A DNA stretch of 19,658 bases from SXPK01 sp041168165 (GTDB lineage: Bacteria; Planctomycetota; UBA1135; UBA2386): assembly GCA_041168165.1 (NCBI GenBank), contig JBEELK010000045.1:1-19658 (forward strand). The letters are read 5' to 3'. Within the stretch, counting starts at the first letter, position 1; every line of letters starts with the position of its first letter. The translations under genes and the position numbers were made by a program. The notes under the pieces were generated by a model. That model did no database searches. It saw only the letters and a list, made by a program, of their open reading frames with translations, and was not told the DNA's origin. This document shows positions 5,840-14,054 of this stretch, piece after piece.

Positions 5840-8557
5840 ATGAACGTCGAGGCACCGGCTCCGGCCAAGCGGCCCTTCTGGAAGCGCCCGCTGCGACTGG
5901 CGTTCACGATCTTTGTGTTGCTTGCGATCCTCGTGGCGCTCGCGCCCTACGTAGCCGCGAAGTGGATCGAGAAGAACGCGGGCGAAGAGCTCACGCGTCA
6001 GCTCGGTACGCCATGCCGCATCGATACGGTCCGTTTTGGTTGGCTCTCTGGCGGCGCAATCGAAGGCGTCGAGATCGGCAACGCGCCTGGCTTCGAAGCG
6101 GCAAGGCCTGCGCTGCAACTTGAGAGCGCACGCTTCGACATCGACTTCGGCCGACTGTTCGCCGGCGAGTATTCGATGTCGTTCGAAGCGCATGGCTTGC
6201 GTGTCTCCGTCGAACAAGACGAGAACGGCAAGACCAACTTCGATGCGCTGTTCGCGCAGAGCGGCATGGACGCAGACCTCGAAGTCGAGCCGACGGCGCA
6301 AACGCACAAGCCATCGGCGACGCGACGCGACGACACCGAACGCGGGTTGCCGGTGGAGTTCCGTCGACTGCGCCTGCACTTCTTGATCGCGGACTGCTCG
6401 TTCGAACTGCGCAAGCAAGACACGCTGATCGAGTCGCTGCAGGGCATCACGGCGGAGATCGACAAGGATCCAGGCAACACGACGGTGCGCATGCGCCTCG
6501 CAGCGAGCGCGCCTGCTCGCGAACAGGGCGCGCGGCCTTCTTCGCTGCAGTTCACTGCAGAAGCTGATGCGGCCACGAAGCTCGGCAACCTCTCGTTGCG
6601 CGCCGAGCGCGTCGACCTCGCGCAGCGGCGGCCGCTGCTCGATGCGCTGCTTCCAACGGGCGCCATCACGCGCTTCCAAGGAATGATCGATGGCGCGATC
6701 GAAGCGCGCGTCGATGCCGCGGACAGTCGGGACGAGCCCGCGATTCGTTCTTCCGGCGAACTCACGATCGATGACCTCGCGCTCGCCGGCGACTTGTTCT
6801 CTGGCTTCGAAGTGAGCGCGCGGCAGTGCACGCTGCGGCCGAGCGGTCGCACGACGCGCACCGTCGCCAATGCCGCGCAACCGTCGATCGACATGGCGCT
6901 CGCCGCGTCGAGCCTCGACCTCGGCATGGATGCGCGCGACGTCACGATCGATCGCAACGGCCAACGCATCGATCGCTTCGACGCGATCAAGATCGCCGCC
7001 TCGAAGTCACAAGGATCGCCAAAGCTGCGCACGCTGCTCGAACTCGAAGGCATGGCGAGCCCGGGCAAGAGCAAGTCCTCGCTGCTGTGCACAGCGGAGT
7101 CGGACACGACCACGAAGTTCACGCGCGGCGTGCTGCAGATCGCCAACGTGCAGATCGCGGAGTGGCGTCGCTTTGCAGGCGATGCGATCTCTGCTGAGGA
7201 CCTGTCGCGCGCCGATGGCACGCTGTCGGGCCGCATCGACTTCGAAGCTGACTTCGGCAGCGCGCGTCGCGTGGACGTGAACGGAGACGTCGCGATCGAA
7301 GCGCCGCGATTGGAGGGAGCGCTGCTGCGCGGCGCCTCGGTGCGCGCGGAGCGCTTCGTGTTCTCGCCGTCGATTCGATTGCTCGCGCCAGACCTCGACG
7401 GCAAGAACCGCATCGACCTCGGCAAGACGTCGCTCGACCTCGGCTTCCTGCGCGTGCAGAGCCTCGATGCAGCAGCGCGCGAACAGCGCGGCATTCGCGA
7501 TGGCGGAGCGCTCGAGTTCCGCGGCGACCTCGCTGCGATCGGCGCACTTGGCGGCCCGTGCGCGGAGTTGCAAGGAACCACCGGCATGGCGAGCGGCGTC
7601 ATCGCGTTGCCCAAGGAACTGTTCGAAGGCGACGCTGAGTCCGCGCTCGCCGTGTTGCGCGATGTGTCCAAGTTGCGCGCCGACGCGGAGCTCACGGGAT
7701 TGTCGCGCTCCTACAAGGGCCTCGACGTGCTCGATGCTCGCGTCACGGCGAAACTCGAGAACGGCACACTGACCGCGCAATCCGCGGAGTCGACGCGCGT
7801 CAACGCAGGCCCACTGCAGATCGCGTTGCGCGCCGACGCGACCAAAGAAGCGATGCCGTTCGAGTTGTCGCTCGCGTGGAAGGGCGGCGCCGTCGCTGGC
7901 GAAGCTGCGGAGCTGCTGCGCTATCTCGTGCCGCTGCTCGCAGGCGCAACGGGCAAGGCCGCGGACTTCCGCAGCGTCTGCGATCTCGACATCTCGCTGA
8001 CTGGCTTTGCGCAGCGACGCGGCGACGAGAATGCGCTGCAGTGGCTCGATCGATGGAGCGGCACGGGATCGATCACGCTGACCAACGGCCGCGTCGTGCC
8101 AGCGCCCGCGTTGCAGCCGCTGCTGTCGCTGCTGGGCCAACCGCAAGAGCTCGCGATCGACCGCCTCTCCAGCACGTTCGCGCTGCAGCAAGGCGCGATC
8201 ACGCACCGCGCGATGAAGTGGATCAGCAAGGGCCAGGACTACGGTCTATCCGGCAAGGTGCGCCTCGACGGCAGCATGGAGCTCGGCATGGACCTCACGT
8301 CGCTGCTGCAGCAGCACAAGGACGGCAAGGCGATCGCTGGCTTCCTCGGCGATGCGCCACTCACTGCGTCCATCGCGGGCACGGTCGATGCGCCCAAGCT
8401 CGCGACGCCAGACCTCGGCAAGCTGTTGCAGCAAGCGTTGCAAGCAGCGCCGCGACAACTGCTGGAGCAACGCGGCCAAGACCTGCTGCAAAAGGGCCTC
8501 GACCGCCTTTTTGGCGACAAGAAGAAGAAGCAGGACGCGCCCGACAAGAAGCAGTGA
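5840..8557 (+). CDS. AsmA-like membrane-anchored periplasmic protein
   Basis: A 905-residue protein. A basic N-terminus (RPFWKRPLRL) is followed by one hydrophobic segment at about 19-40. The long remainder consists of repetitive beta-rich stretches with alternating short strands (IDTVRFGWLSGGAIEGVEIG, LRLHFLIADCSFEL). The C-terminal third (about 740-870) has the AsmA-type pattern: GSITLTNGRVVPAPALQPLL, then LSSTFALQQGAITH, YGLSGKVRLDGSMELGMDLTS, ending SIAGTVDAPKL. AsmA/DUF748-like proteins are inner-membrane anchored, extend a lipid-binding beta groove into the periplasm and are tied to outer-membrane lipid homeostasis; which branch this belongs to is not resolved. The tail is Lys-rich (DKKKKQ). 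ATG 5840 has a weak AAGG 8 nt upstream. It lies alone, divergent from the Fic-like gene and convergent with nadE. Confidence 0.85.
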   Translation: MNVEAPAPAKRPFWKRPLRLAFTIFVLLAILVALAPYVAAKWIEKNAGEELTRQLGTPCRIDTVRFGWLSGGAIEGVEIGNAPGFEAARPALQLESARFDIDFGRLFAGEYSMSFEAHGLRVSVEQDENGKTNFDALFAQSGMDADLEVEPTAQTHKPSATRRDDTERGLPVEFRRLRLHFLIADCSFELRKQDTLIESLQGITAEIDKDPGNTTVRMRLAASAPAREQGARPSSLQFTAEADAATKLGNLSLRAERVDLAQRRPLLDALLPTGAITRFQGMIDGAIEARVDAADSRDEPAIRSSGELTIDDLALAGDLFSGFEVSARQCTLRPSGRTTRTVANAAQPSIDMALAASSLDLGMDARDVTIDRNGQRIDRFDAIKIAASKSQGSPKLRTLLELEGMASPGKSKSSLLCTAESDTTTKFTRGVLQIANVQIAEWRRFAGDAISAEDLSRADGTLSGRIDFEADFGSARRVDVNGDVAIEAPRLEGALLRGASVRAERFVFSPSIRLLAPDLDGKNRIDLGKTSLDLGFLRVQSLDAAAREQRGIRDGGALEFRGDLAAIGALGGPCAELQGTTGMASGVIALPKELFEGDAESALAVLRDVSKLRADAELTGLSRSYKGLDVLDARVTAKLENGTLTAQSAESTRVNAGPLQIALRADATKEAMPFELSLAWKGGAVAGEAAELLRYLVPLLAGATGKAADFRSVCDLDISLTGFAQRRGDENALQWLDRWSGTGSITLTNGRVVPAPALQPLLSLLGQPQELAIDRLSSTFALQQGAITHRAMKWISKGQDYGLSGKVRLDGSMELGMDLTSLLQQHKDGKAIAGFLGDAPLTASIAGTVDAPKLATPDLGKLLQQALQAAPRQLLEQRGQDLLQKGLDRLFGDKKKKQDAPDKKQ

Positions 8558-8558
8558 C

Positions 8559-8588
8559 ACGCTGCGCGCCGCCGCCGCGCGTCAGCGT
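8559..8588. terminator. Stem-loop between convergent AsmA-like and nadE genes
   Basis: ACGCTG-CGCGC (8559-8569) pairs with GCGCG-CAGCGT (8577-8588) with one bulged T at 8582 and a 7-nt loop. It begins just after the AsmA-like stop and covers the nadE stop codon on the complement. There is no clear T-tract on either side, so intrinsic termination is uncertain. Confidence 0.45.
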
Positions 8589-10240
8589 TCGCGGTAGCGG
8601 TGCGACACCGGCACGCAGCGCCCTTCCCAGCAGCGACCGCTCACGCGAATCGTCGGCGGGTACTGGTAGCGCTTGAACTCCGCGCCTTGCACCTTGGCGA
8701 ACAACTCCGCCACGCGCTCGCGCGCCATGCCCGTGCGCGACGCGACGTCGGCGACGGACAGCTCCTGCTCCACCAGCAGCTTCAGCGCGGGGTCGAGTTC
8801 GTGGTACGGCGGGAGGCTATCGGTATCGAGTTGGCCGGGGCGCAGCTCAGCCGACGGCGGCTTCTCGATCGAACGCAGCGGAATGCGCTCGCCGTCGCGA
8901 TTGAGGAAGCGCGCAAGCTCCCAGACCTCGGTCTTCCACAAGTCCGCGATCGGCGCGAGCGCGCCATTCGTGTCGCCGTAGAGCGTGCAGTAGCCAACTG
9001 CGCACTCGCTCTTGTTGCCCGTGGTCAACACCGCGTGGCCGCGCTTGTTGGAGAACGCCATCAGCAGCGCGCCGCGAACGCGCGATTGCAGGTTCTCTTC
9101 TGCGAAGCCCGGCTGGCCGCCGCGGAACACGGGCGCGAGCGTCGACTCGTATGCCGCCACCATCGGCTCGATCGGCATCACGTGGAACTCGATGCCGAGG
9201 TTGTTCGCGAGCGCCTTTGCGTCCTCGAGGCTGTGGTCGCTGCTGAAGCGCGACGGCATCGCGATGCCCGCGACGTTGTCCTTGCCGAGTGCATCGACTG
9301 CCAACGTCGCAACGACCGCAGAGTCGATGCCGCCCGACAATCCAATCACGGCGCGTGGCAAGCCGAACTTCTGCGCGTGGTCGCGAACGCCTTGCACGAT
9401 CGCGCGGCAGTGCATCTCGGGCGCGGGCCGTTCGACGAGTTGCTCAGTCCACGAAAGGTGCTCCTTCGTGTCGACGACGTGCATCGCCTCTTCCCACTGC
9501 ACCGGCACGAACGCGAAGCCGTTCTGCGACACCGCGAGCGTGCCGCCATCGAACTGCAACGTGATGTTGCCGCCGACGAGGTTGGCATACAGCATCGGCA
9601 CCGAGTGGCGACGCGCTGCAAACGCGACCATGCGGCCGCGGAACGCGTCCTTGCCGAGGTTCCACGGCGACGCGCTGAGGTTGACGACAAACTCCGCGCC
9701 GGCGCGCACGACCTCCTGCACGGGGTCGATCGGATACTGCCGCTCCGCGAAGAACTCTTCGTCGTTCCAGCCGTCTTCGCAGATCACGACGCCGATGCGC
9801 ACGCCCGCGTGCTCGACGACGTTCTGCTTCGGCTCGCGCCACGGCTCGAAGTAGCGGCCTTCGTCGAACACGTCGTACGTCGGCAGCAGGCTCTTGCGCG
9901 CGACGATGCGCGCCTTGCCGCCAAAGAGCCACGCCGCGGCGTTGTGCAGCGGGCGACCACCAGTCGCGCGCGCATGCTCGTTGGCTGCGACGCAGCCCAG
10001 CAAGACGGGCAGATCCTGCGGCACCGCCGCCGCGAGGCTCTGCAGCGCGCGATCGTGGGCGCGCAAGAACTCGGGCCGCACGAGCAAGTCTTCTGGCGGG
10101 TAGCCGCAGAGCGCGAGTTCAGGGAACACCGCGAGTTGCGCGCCTTGCTCCTTCGCTCGTTGCGCAAACGCGACGATGCTCGCGCTGTTGCCGGCGAGGT
10201 CGCCGACGGTGGTGTCGATCTGGCACAGCGCGACGCGCAT
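8582..10240 (-). CDS. nadE: Glutamine-dependent NAD+ synthase
   Basis: Catalyses the last step of NAD biosynthesis, amidating nicotinic acid adenine dinucleotide with ammonia released from glutamine. The protein is 552 residues, normal for the two-domain form. The nitrilase-type glutaminase occupies about 1-270, with the Glu-Lys-Cys triad visible as E41 (FPELALCGY), K116 (ARKSLLPTYDVFDE) and C154 (VVICEDGWN). The synthetase domain follows, with the P-loop GLSGGIDSAVV at about 300-310, TTGNKSECAVGY near 406 and SAELRPGQ later, and ends in a typical basic tail. ATG 10240 has GGAG 7 nt upstream and begins MRVALCQID, as expected for the nitrilase fold. It lies 13 nt after the ispH stop, so the two are almost certainly one operon. 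All key residues appear intact; cytoplasmic. Confidence 0.96.
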   Translation of the reverse strand: MRVALCQIDTTVGDLAGNSASIVAFAQRAKEQGAQLAVFPELALCGYPPEDLLVRPEFLRAHDRALQSLAAAVPQDLPVLLGCVAANEHARATGGRPLHNAAAWLFGGKARIVARKSLLPTYDVFDEGRYFEPWREPKQNVVEHAGVRIGVVICEDGWNDEEFFAERQYPIDPVQEVVRAGAEFVVNLSASPWNLGKDAFRGRMVAFAARRHSVPMLYANLVGGNITLQFDGGTLAVSQNGFAFVPVQWEEAMHVVDTKEHLSWTEQLVERPAPEMHCRAIVQGVRDHAQKFGLPRAVIGLSGGIDSAVVATLAVDALGKDNVAGIAMPSRFSSDHSLEDAKALANNLGIEFHVMPIEPMVAAYESTLAPVFRGGQPGFAEENLQSRVRGALLMAFSNKRGHAVLTTGNKSECAVGYCTLYGDTNGALAPIADLWKTEVWELARFLNRDGERIPLRSIEKPPSAELRPGQLDTDSLPPYHELDPALKLLVEQELSVADVASRTGMARERVAELFAKVQGAEFKRYQYPPTIRVSGRCWEGRCVPVSHRYRER

Positions 10241-10253
10241 CGAATGACTCCGT

Positions 10254-11174
10254 TCAGCGCACTTCGAGAGGCAGGCTGAACTCGATCGTCTCGCGTTCGC
10301 CTTCGACCTCTTCGACCGACGTCGCGCCCAGCGCGCGAAGGCGATCCACTACGGCAGCGACGCTGCTCTCGGGCGTGCTCGCGCCCGACGTGATGCCGAC
10401 CGATTGCTTGCCGACGAGCCATGCCGGATCGATCTCGCTCGCTTGCAGCACCAGATACGCAGGCACTCCCGAATCGGCGCCAATCTCGCGCAAGCGATTG
10501 CTGTTGCTGCTCATCTTGTCGCCGATGACGAGCCAAGCGTCGACCTTGCCGCGCAGCGCCTTGACCGCCATCTGGCGGTTGGTCGTCGCGTAGCAGATGT
10601 CTTCCTTGCGCGGCGTGTGCAGGTTGGGGAAGCGGCGCTTCAGCACGGTCATCACGCGCATCGCTTCGTCGACCGACAACGTCGTCTGCGTGAGCACCGC
10701 GACCTTGTCGGGATCCGGCACCTGCACTTGCTCGGCCTCCTCGGGGGTCGCGACGACGATCGTCCGCTCCGGCGCCTCGCCGACGACGCCTTCTACCTCG
10801 ACGTGGTCTTCGTGGCCGATCAGGAGGATGGTCATGCCCTTGCGGTCAAAGCGCTTGGCCTCGACATGCACCTTGGTCACGAGCGGGCAAGTTGCGTCGA
10901 TCGAGTGCAGCTGAAAGCGCTGCGCCTCTGCGAACACGTCCGGCGCGACGCCGTGGGCCGAGAAGATCACGTGGCTGCCAGTCGGCACGTCCTCGAGGTG
11001 ATCGACGAACACCGCGCCCTTCTGCACGAGGTCTTGGACCACGACCTTGTTGTGGACGATCTCGTGGCGGACGTAGACGGGCCGACCGAACTTGGCCAGC
11101 GCGCGTTCGACGGTCTCGATCGCGCGTTCGACGCCAGCACAGAAGCCGCGCGGGCGGCAGAGGAGGACCTTCAT
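10254..11174 (-). CDS. ispH: 4-hydroxy-3-methylbut-2-enyl diphosphate reductase
   Basis: The last enzyme of the MEP (non-mevalonate) isoprenoid pathway: a [4Fe-4S] protein that reduces HMBPP to IPP and DMAPP. The 306-residue protein carries the three cluster cysteines C12 (RGFCAGVERA), C96 (DATCPLVTKVH) and C194 (EDICYATTNRQ). Substrate-binding H41 (EIVHNK), H74 (SAHGV), and H124 and E126 (HVEVEG) lie at the same numbers as in the E. coli enzyme. SSNSNRL (about 223-229) and the late GASTPE motif are also present. ATG 11174 begins MKVLLCRPRGFCAGV, the conserved N-terminus, so the start is firm although no SD precedes it. It is followed 13 nt later by nadE. An upstream gene for a secreted protein on the same strand ends 75 nt earlier, so read-through is possible. 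Cytoplasmic. Confidence 0.97.
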   Translation of the reverse strand: MKVLLCRPRGFCAGVERAIETVERALAKFGRPVYVRHEIVHNKVVVQDLVQKGAVFVDHLEDVPTGSHVIFSAHGVAPDVFAEAQRFQLHSIDATCPLVTKVHVEAKRFDRKGMTILLIGHEDHVEVEGVVGEAPERTIVVATPEEAEQVQVPDPDKVAVLTQTTLSVDEAMRVMTVLKRRFPNLHTPRKEDICYATTNRQMAVKALRGKVDAWLVIGDKMSSNSNRLREIGADSGVPAYLVLQASEIDPAWLVGKQSVGITSGASTPESSVAAVVDRLRALGATSVEEVEGERETIEFSLPLEVR

Positions 11175-11185
11175 GGGGGGCGGGG

Positions 11186-11214
11186 AGTGTCGGCAATCGA
11201 CCCCGCGGCGGCAA
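11186..11214 (-). promoter_or_regulatory. Possible promoter of ispH-nadE
   Basis: On the complement, TTGCCG (11214-11209) and GACACT (11191-11186) are 17 nt apart, and the second box ends 11 nt before the ispH ATG. The -10 match is only 3 of 6, so this is a weak candidate. Confidence 0.22.
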
Positions 11215-11225
11215 GCGCGGCGAGG

Positions 11226-11239
11226 CGCTGCGCGCAGCG
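11226..11239 (-). terminator. Palindrome after the secreted-protein gene
   Basis: CGCTGCGCGCAGCG is a perfect 14-nt palindrome, able to fold as a 5-bp stem with a CGCG loop, 10 nt after the stop at 11250. No T-tract follows. It may attenuate transcription into ispH, or be a chance product of GC-rich sequence. Confidence 0.3.
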
Positions 11240-11249
11240 TCCCGCCGGA

Positions 11250-12407
11250 TCAGTAGAACTCGAGCACTGCGCCCTGGCCGAGCGAGCGCTGACCGCTCGT
11301 CGCCGTGATGCTGCCGAAGTTGTAGATGCGCGCGACTCCGAGCGGGCCGCACACGGTGGACTGCTGACCGATGCTGGTGACGATCTGCATCGGATTTGCG
11401 GTCTGCGAGTAACCGACGGCCTGCGCGTAGACCGACGCGCCGACAAGGCCTCGATCCGCCGGCAGCGACACGCTCATCGCCGCATTGCCGGCGGCGTCCG
11501 CGAGCGCAAACAACGACACCTCGGGCTGCACGTTGATGAAGCAGTCGGGCGCGCCGTAGCGAAGTTCTGGCGCGATCTGCGCGAGAGCTGCGTTGGGTGA
11601 CAGCGGATTGGTCGCATCGAACAGCGGCACTGGTATCGGCAGCGCCGGCGCGCCGAACAGAAGCGGTTGTTGCTGCGTTGCGACGAACAGCAGCGTGGGC
11701 CCGTTTGGCACGACGTTGCGGATCGTCCACGTGAACGTCGAGCCAGCGAGCAGCGATGCGCCAGGCTGGAGTTGCAACTGCAGCCCGCTCGACGCGCACG
11801 CTGGCCCAAGCGATCCGAACTGCACGGGCGCGCTGGAGCACGAGCCGACGTTGTCGATGCGATAGACGCCGGTCGGTTGCGAATGGATGCGCAACTCGAC
11901 GAGCAGATTGCGCGGCGCAGGCACGTTGGGGCGCATCGGCGTCATGCCATAGGCCCATGGTTGCGGCAGCACGAAGTCGATGTTGGCAGCGCGCGCGCCC
12001 ATCACAGCTGGCTGCGCAGGCAGCAGCATCGGCACGTTGTCGAGCACGACCATCGCGTCGGCGCCGTAGTTGTCCGCGTAGGTGGCGGTCGTCTCGCCTG
12101 CGCGCAACGACGTCGTCGACAGCAGCATCGTGACGAACACGTAGCCCTTCTGAAGAAACGTCGTCACGCCAGGGTCGGCGTTGTCCGCGCGCAGTGAAAC
12201 GCGCGTGATCGCACGCGGCCCGGTCCACGGCAACTCCTCTGCGTCGTAGATGTACTGCACGCGCACGGGCTGGTTGGTGCCGAACGGGATGCTCGTTGCA
12301 GATCCCCCTTCGAGACCGTTGAGGGCAGCGGGCACGGTGACGTTCTGCGCGCCACACGATATGGCGAAGAGTGAGATGCAAACGAGTGCGCGCAACGTCG
12401 ATGCCAT
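11250..12407 (-). CDS. Secreted protein of unknown function
   Basis: A 385-residue protein with an N-terminal signal peptide: RALVCISLFAISCGA, with likely signal peptidase I cleavage after A20. A lipid-modified C18 is a weaker alternative. The mature part has no enzyme motif I recognise. It is rich in Pro, Ala, Gln and aromatic/beta patterns (ITRVSLRADN, FTWTIRNVVPNGPTLLF) and contains a few cysteines that could pair outside the cytoplasm (GSCSSAP, PACASSG). It ends in VLEFY, with no LPXTG, PEP-CTERM or type IX-like sorting tail that I can identify. ATG 12407 has GAGG 8 nt upstream (12416-12419 on the complement). Similar secreted proteins seem common in some planctomycetes, but that recollection is not proof. 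It could be an extracellular or envelope structural protein. It is upstream of ispH on the same strand. Confidence 0.8.
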   Translation of the reverse strand: MASTLRALVCISLFAISCGAQNVTVPAALNGLEGGSATSIPFGTNQPVRVQYIYDAEELPWTGPRAITRVSLRADNADPGVTTFLQKGYVFVTMLLSTTSLRAGETTATYADNYGADAMVVLDNVPMLLPAQPAVMGARAANIDFVLPQPWAYGMTPMRPNVPAPRNLLVELRIHSQPTGVYRIDNVGSCSSAPVQFGSLGPACASSGLQLQLQPGASLLAGSTFTWTIRNVVPNGPTLLFVATQQQPLLFGAPALPIPVPLFDATNPLSPNAALAQIAPELRYGAPDCFINVQPEVSLFALADAAGNAAMSVSLPADRGLVGASVYAQAVGYSQTANPMQIVTSIGQQSTVCGPLGVARIYNFGSITATSGQRSLGQGAVLEFY

Positions 12408-12565
12408 GAGCCGATCCTCGAACGCACAGATCGACGCGGGGCCGTGCGCGCCTTGATGCAGATCGCTACGCAGCGTGCGCGACCCGATCCCGCAGCGAGA
12501 CGCACTGCGTCAAGACGCCCGCTCGGCGAGCCGAAACACTGGTGGCAATCTCGACAAGGAAGATC

Positions 12566-12570
12566 AGGAG
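12566..12570 (+). promoter_or_regulatory. Shine-Dalgarno site deciding a GTG start
   Basis: AGGAG lies 6 nt before GTG 12577. It is the best ribosome-binding site in this frame and argues against the farther GTG at 12475. Confidence 0.75.
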
Positions 12571-12576
12571 AGCACC

Positions 12577-13995
12577 GTGGAACTGGGGAACATCGCAACA
12601 CCGCAGGAAGAGGCGACGCCGGAGCTGCGCTATGCATCGCTCCATCGCGCCGTCGAACGAGGAATGGCGTCGCAGGACGTCTATCGCGAGCTCGCCGAGA
12701 TCTGCTTGCAGCTCGGCCATCAGGACGAAGCAGTGCGCGTCCATGACGGCATGGAGCCTGGGCCTCTGCGCGATCACATAGCATCGCGATTGAAGCGACA
12801 CGGCCTTCTTGCCCATGCTCCATCCACAGCCGAGTCGCCTCGCAGCGCCACGGCGCGCGGGCCTGAGGCAGCGGCATCCGATGCGCGCGAGCATGCGCTC
12901 GACGCCGTGCAATACATGGCGCAGGGCATCATGCCTGCGGCGTCGCTGTCGACGATGCTCGCGTTTCCGATCCTCGTGAGCGCTGGCGGAATGCTCACCG
13001 GCGGCTCGCCGTGGCTCTTCGCTGCGCTTGCTGCTCCGCCATCCTTGTGCGTGCTTGGCCTCGTCGGCGCGATTGCGCGCAAGGTCTACTTGCGCAGCGC
13101 GGACGGCGAGAGCGATCCGCCGGAGTGGCCTTCGGCTGCGGAAACGCTGCAGGAGGGCAAGCGGTTCTTGCTCGACCATCTCGCCGTGTATGGCGCGTTC
13201 GTGGCGCCTGCCATGGTCGCGCTGATGCTGGGCGTGCCGTCGATGTCGATGCTGCCGGCGCTCTTGCTCGGCATGTTCTTGGCGCCGATGGCGTTGATCC
13301 TGAGGCAGCATCGCGGCGACGTGTCGGCGCTGTCGCCCGTCACCATCGTGCGCGGCATCAGCAGCAGCCGTGGCTATCTGCGCATCGCAGGCCTGTATTG
13401 GCTCGCGTTCTTGCCGGCGGCCATCGCGTTCCTCGCGTCCCTCGGCAACGCGCCGTGGATCCAGCTCGCGATCGTTGGCCCGCTGTCGGTGCTGCCTGCG
13501 TTTGGCACGGCGCGCGTGCTCGGCACGTTCGTCGATGCCCATCGCGAACGGTTGGGCGTGCTGATCCAACTTGCTGCAACGCCGCGCGGCGTGGCACAGG
13601 CTCCGCAGCACAAGCCGATGCGCGGCGCGCGCCCGGTTGGCGTCGCTCCGACTGCGCAAGCAAAGCCGCAAGCTGCTGCGCAACCGCGCGCCGTGCGTCC
13701 GACGACCGCAGCCCAACCTGCGCCGAAGCCCTCGGTGCCCACCGCAAGGATCGAAGGCCGCGCTCCGAAGCCGGCGCAAGCTCGCCCGCAGACGGCAAAG
13801 CCCACTGCTGGCAAGCCCACTGCGGCAAAGGTCGGCACTCAGCCTGCTGCGCGCTCGGCGCAACAGAAGCAGCCTGCTCAACAGCAACCTGCCGCGGCAG
13901 GCTTCGCGGGTCCCGATCTCTCGGGCATCCCTGGCGCCACGGTAATCAGCGGCGCCGATCGCGAGCGCATGGGCGCTGCCGCGAAGAAGGGCTGA
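12577..13995 (+). CDS. Polytopic membrane protein with TPR-like N-terminus and Pro/Ala/Lys/Gln-rich tail
   Basis: A 472-residue protein from GTG 12577. Three parts are visible. Residues about 15-75 form a small soluble helical domain resembling a TPR hairpin (YRELAEICLQLGHQDEAVRVH). Residues about 115-318 hold about six hydrophobic segments: near 116-140, 145-168, 201-220, 222-243, 266-289 and 293-316. Residues about 335-440 are low-complexity Pro/Ala/Lys/Gln with no regular fold expected (KPTAGKPTAAK), followed by a short conserved-looking end (GPDLSGIPGATVISGADRE). The membrane part vaguely recalls DUF4013-type proteins, but I would not assign it. No transporter or enzyme motif is seen. It is divergent from the secreted protein and convergent with the small lipoprotein. 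The alternative start at 12475 adds 34 polar residues and lacks an SD. Confidence 0.8.
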   Translation: MELGNIATPQEEATPELRYASLHRAVERGMASQDVYRELAEICLQLGHQDEAVRVHDGMEPGPLRDHIASRLKRHGLLAHAPSTAESPRSATARGPEAAASDAREHALDAVQYMAQGIMPAASLSTMLAFPILVSAGGMLTGGSPWLFAALAAPPSLCVLGLVGAIARKVYLRSADGESDPPEWPSAAETLQEGKRFLLDHLAVYGAFVAPAMVALMLGVPSMSMLPALLLGMFLAPMALILRQHRGDVSALSPVTIVRGISSSRGYLRIAGLYWLAFLPAAIAFLASLGNAPWIQLAIVGPLSVLPAFGTARVLGTFVDAHRERLGVLIQLAATPRGVAQAPQHKPMRGARPVGVAPTAQAKPQAAAQPRAVRPTTAAQPAPKPSVPTARIEGRAPKPAQARPQTAKPTAGKPTAAKVGTQPAARSAQQKQPAQQQPAAAGFAGPDLSGIPGATVISGADRERMGAAAKKG

Positions 13996-14020
13996 CCCGA
14001 GCGGTTGCGCGAAACGTGAT

Positions 14021-14047
14021 GCGGCCCGGATGCACCATCCGGGCCGC
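14021..14047. terminator. Bidirectional terminator between convergent genes
   Basis: GCGGCCCGGATG (14021-14032) pairs perfectly with CATCCGGGCCGC (14036-14047) around a 3-nt CAC loop. It sits 25 nt after the membrane-protein stop and 7 nt beyond the lipoprotein stop. The sequence CATTTCACTT downstream is only modestly T-rich, but the position and perfect 12-bp stem make this the clearest terminator in the window. Confidence 0.8.
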
Positions 14048-14054
14048 GCTCATT

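Noticed and set aside
5798..7695. Long minus-strand frames opposite the AsmA-like gene
   Set aside because: Compositional shadows. The plus strand has a membrane anchor and AsmA-type repeats over its whole length.
8600..10279. A 559-codon frame antisense to nadE
   Set aside because: nadE on the other strand has all catalytic motifs. The antisense product has none.
12499..12511. Palindrome GACGCACTGCGTC in the secreted-protein/membrane-protein gap
   Set aside because: Single, short, and expected by chance in GC-rich sequence. No -10/-35 context.
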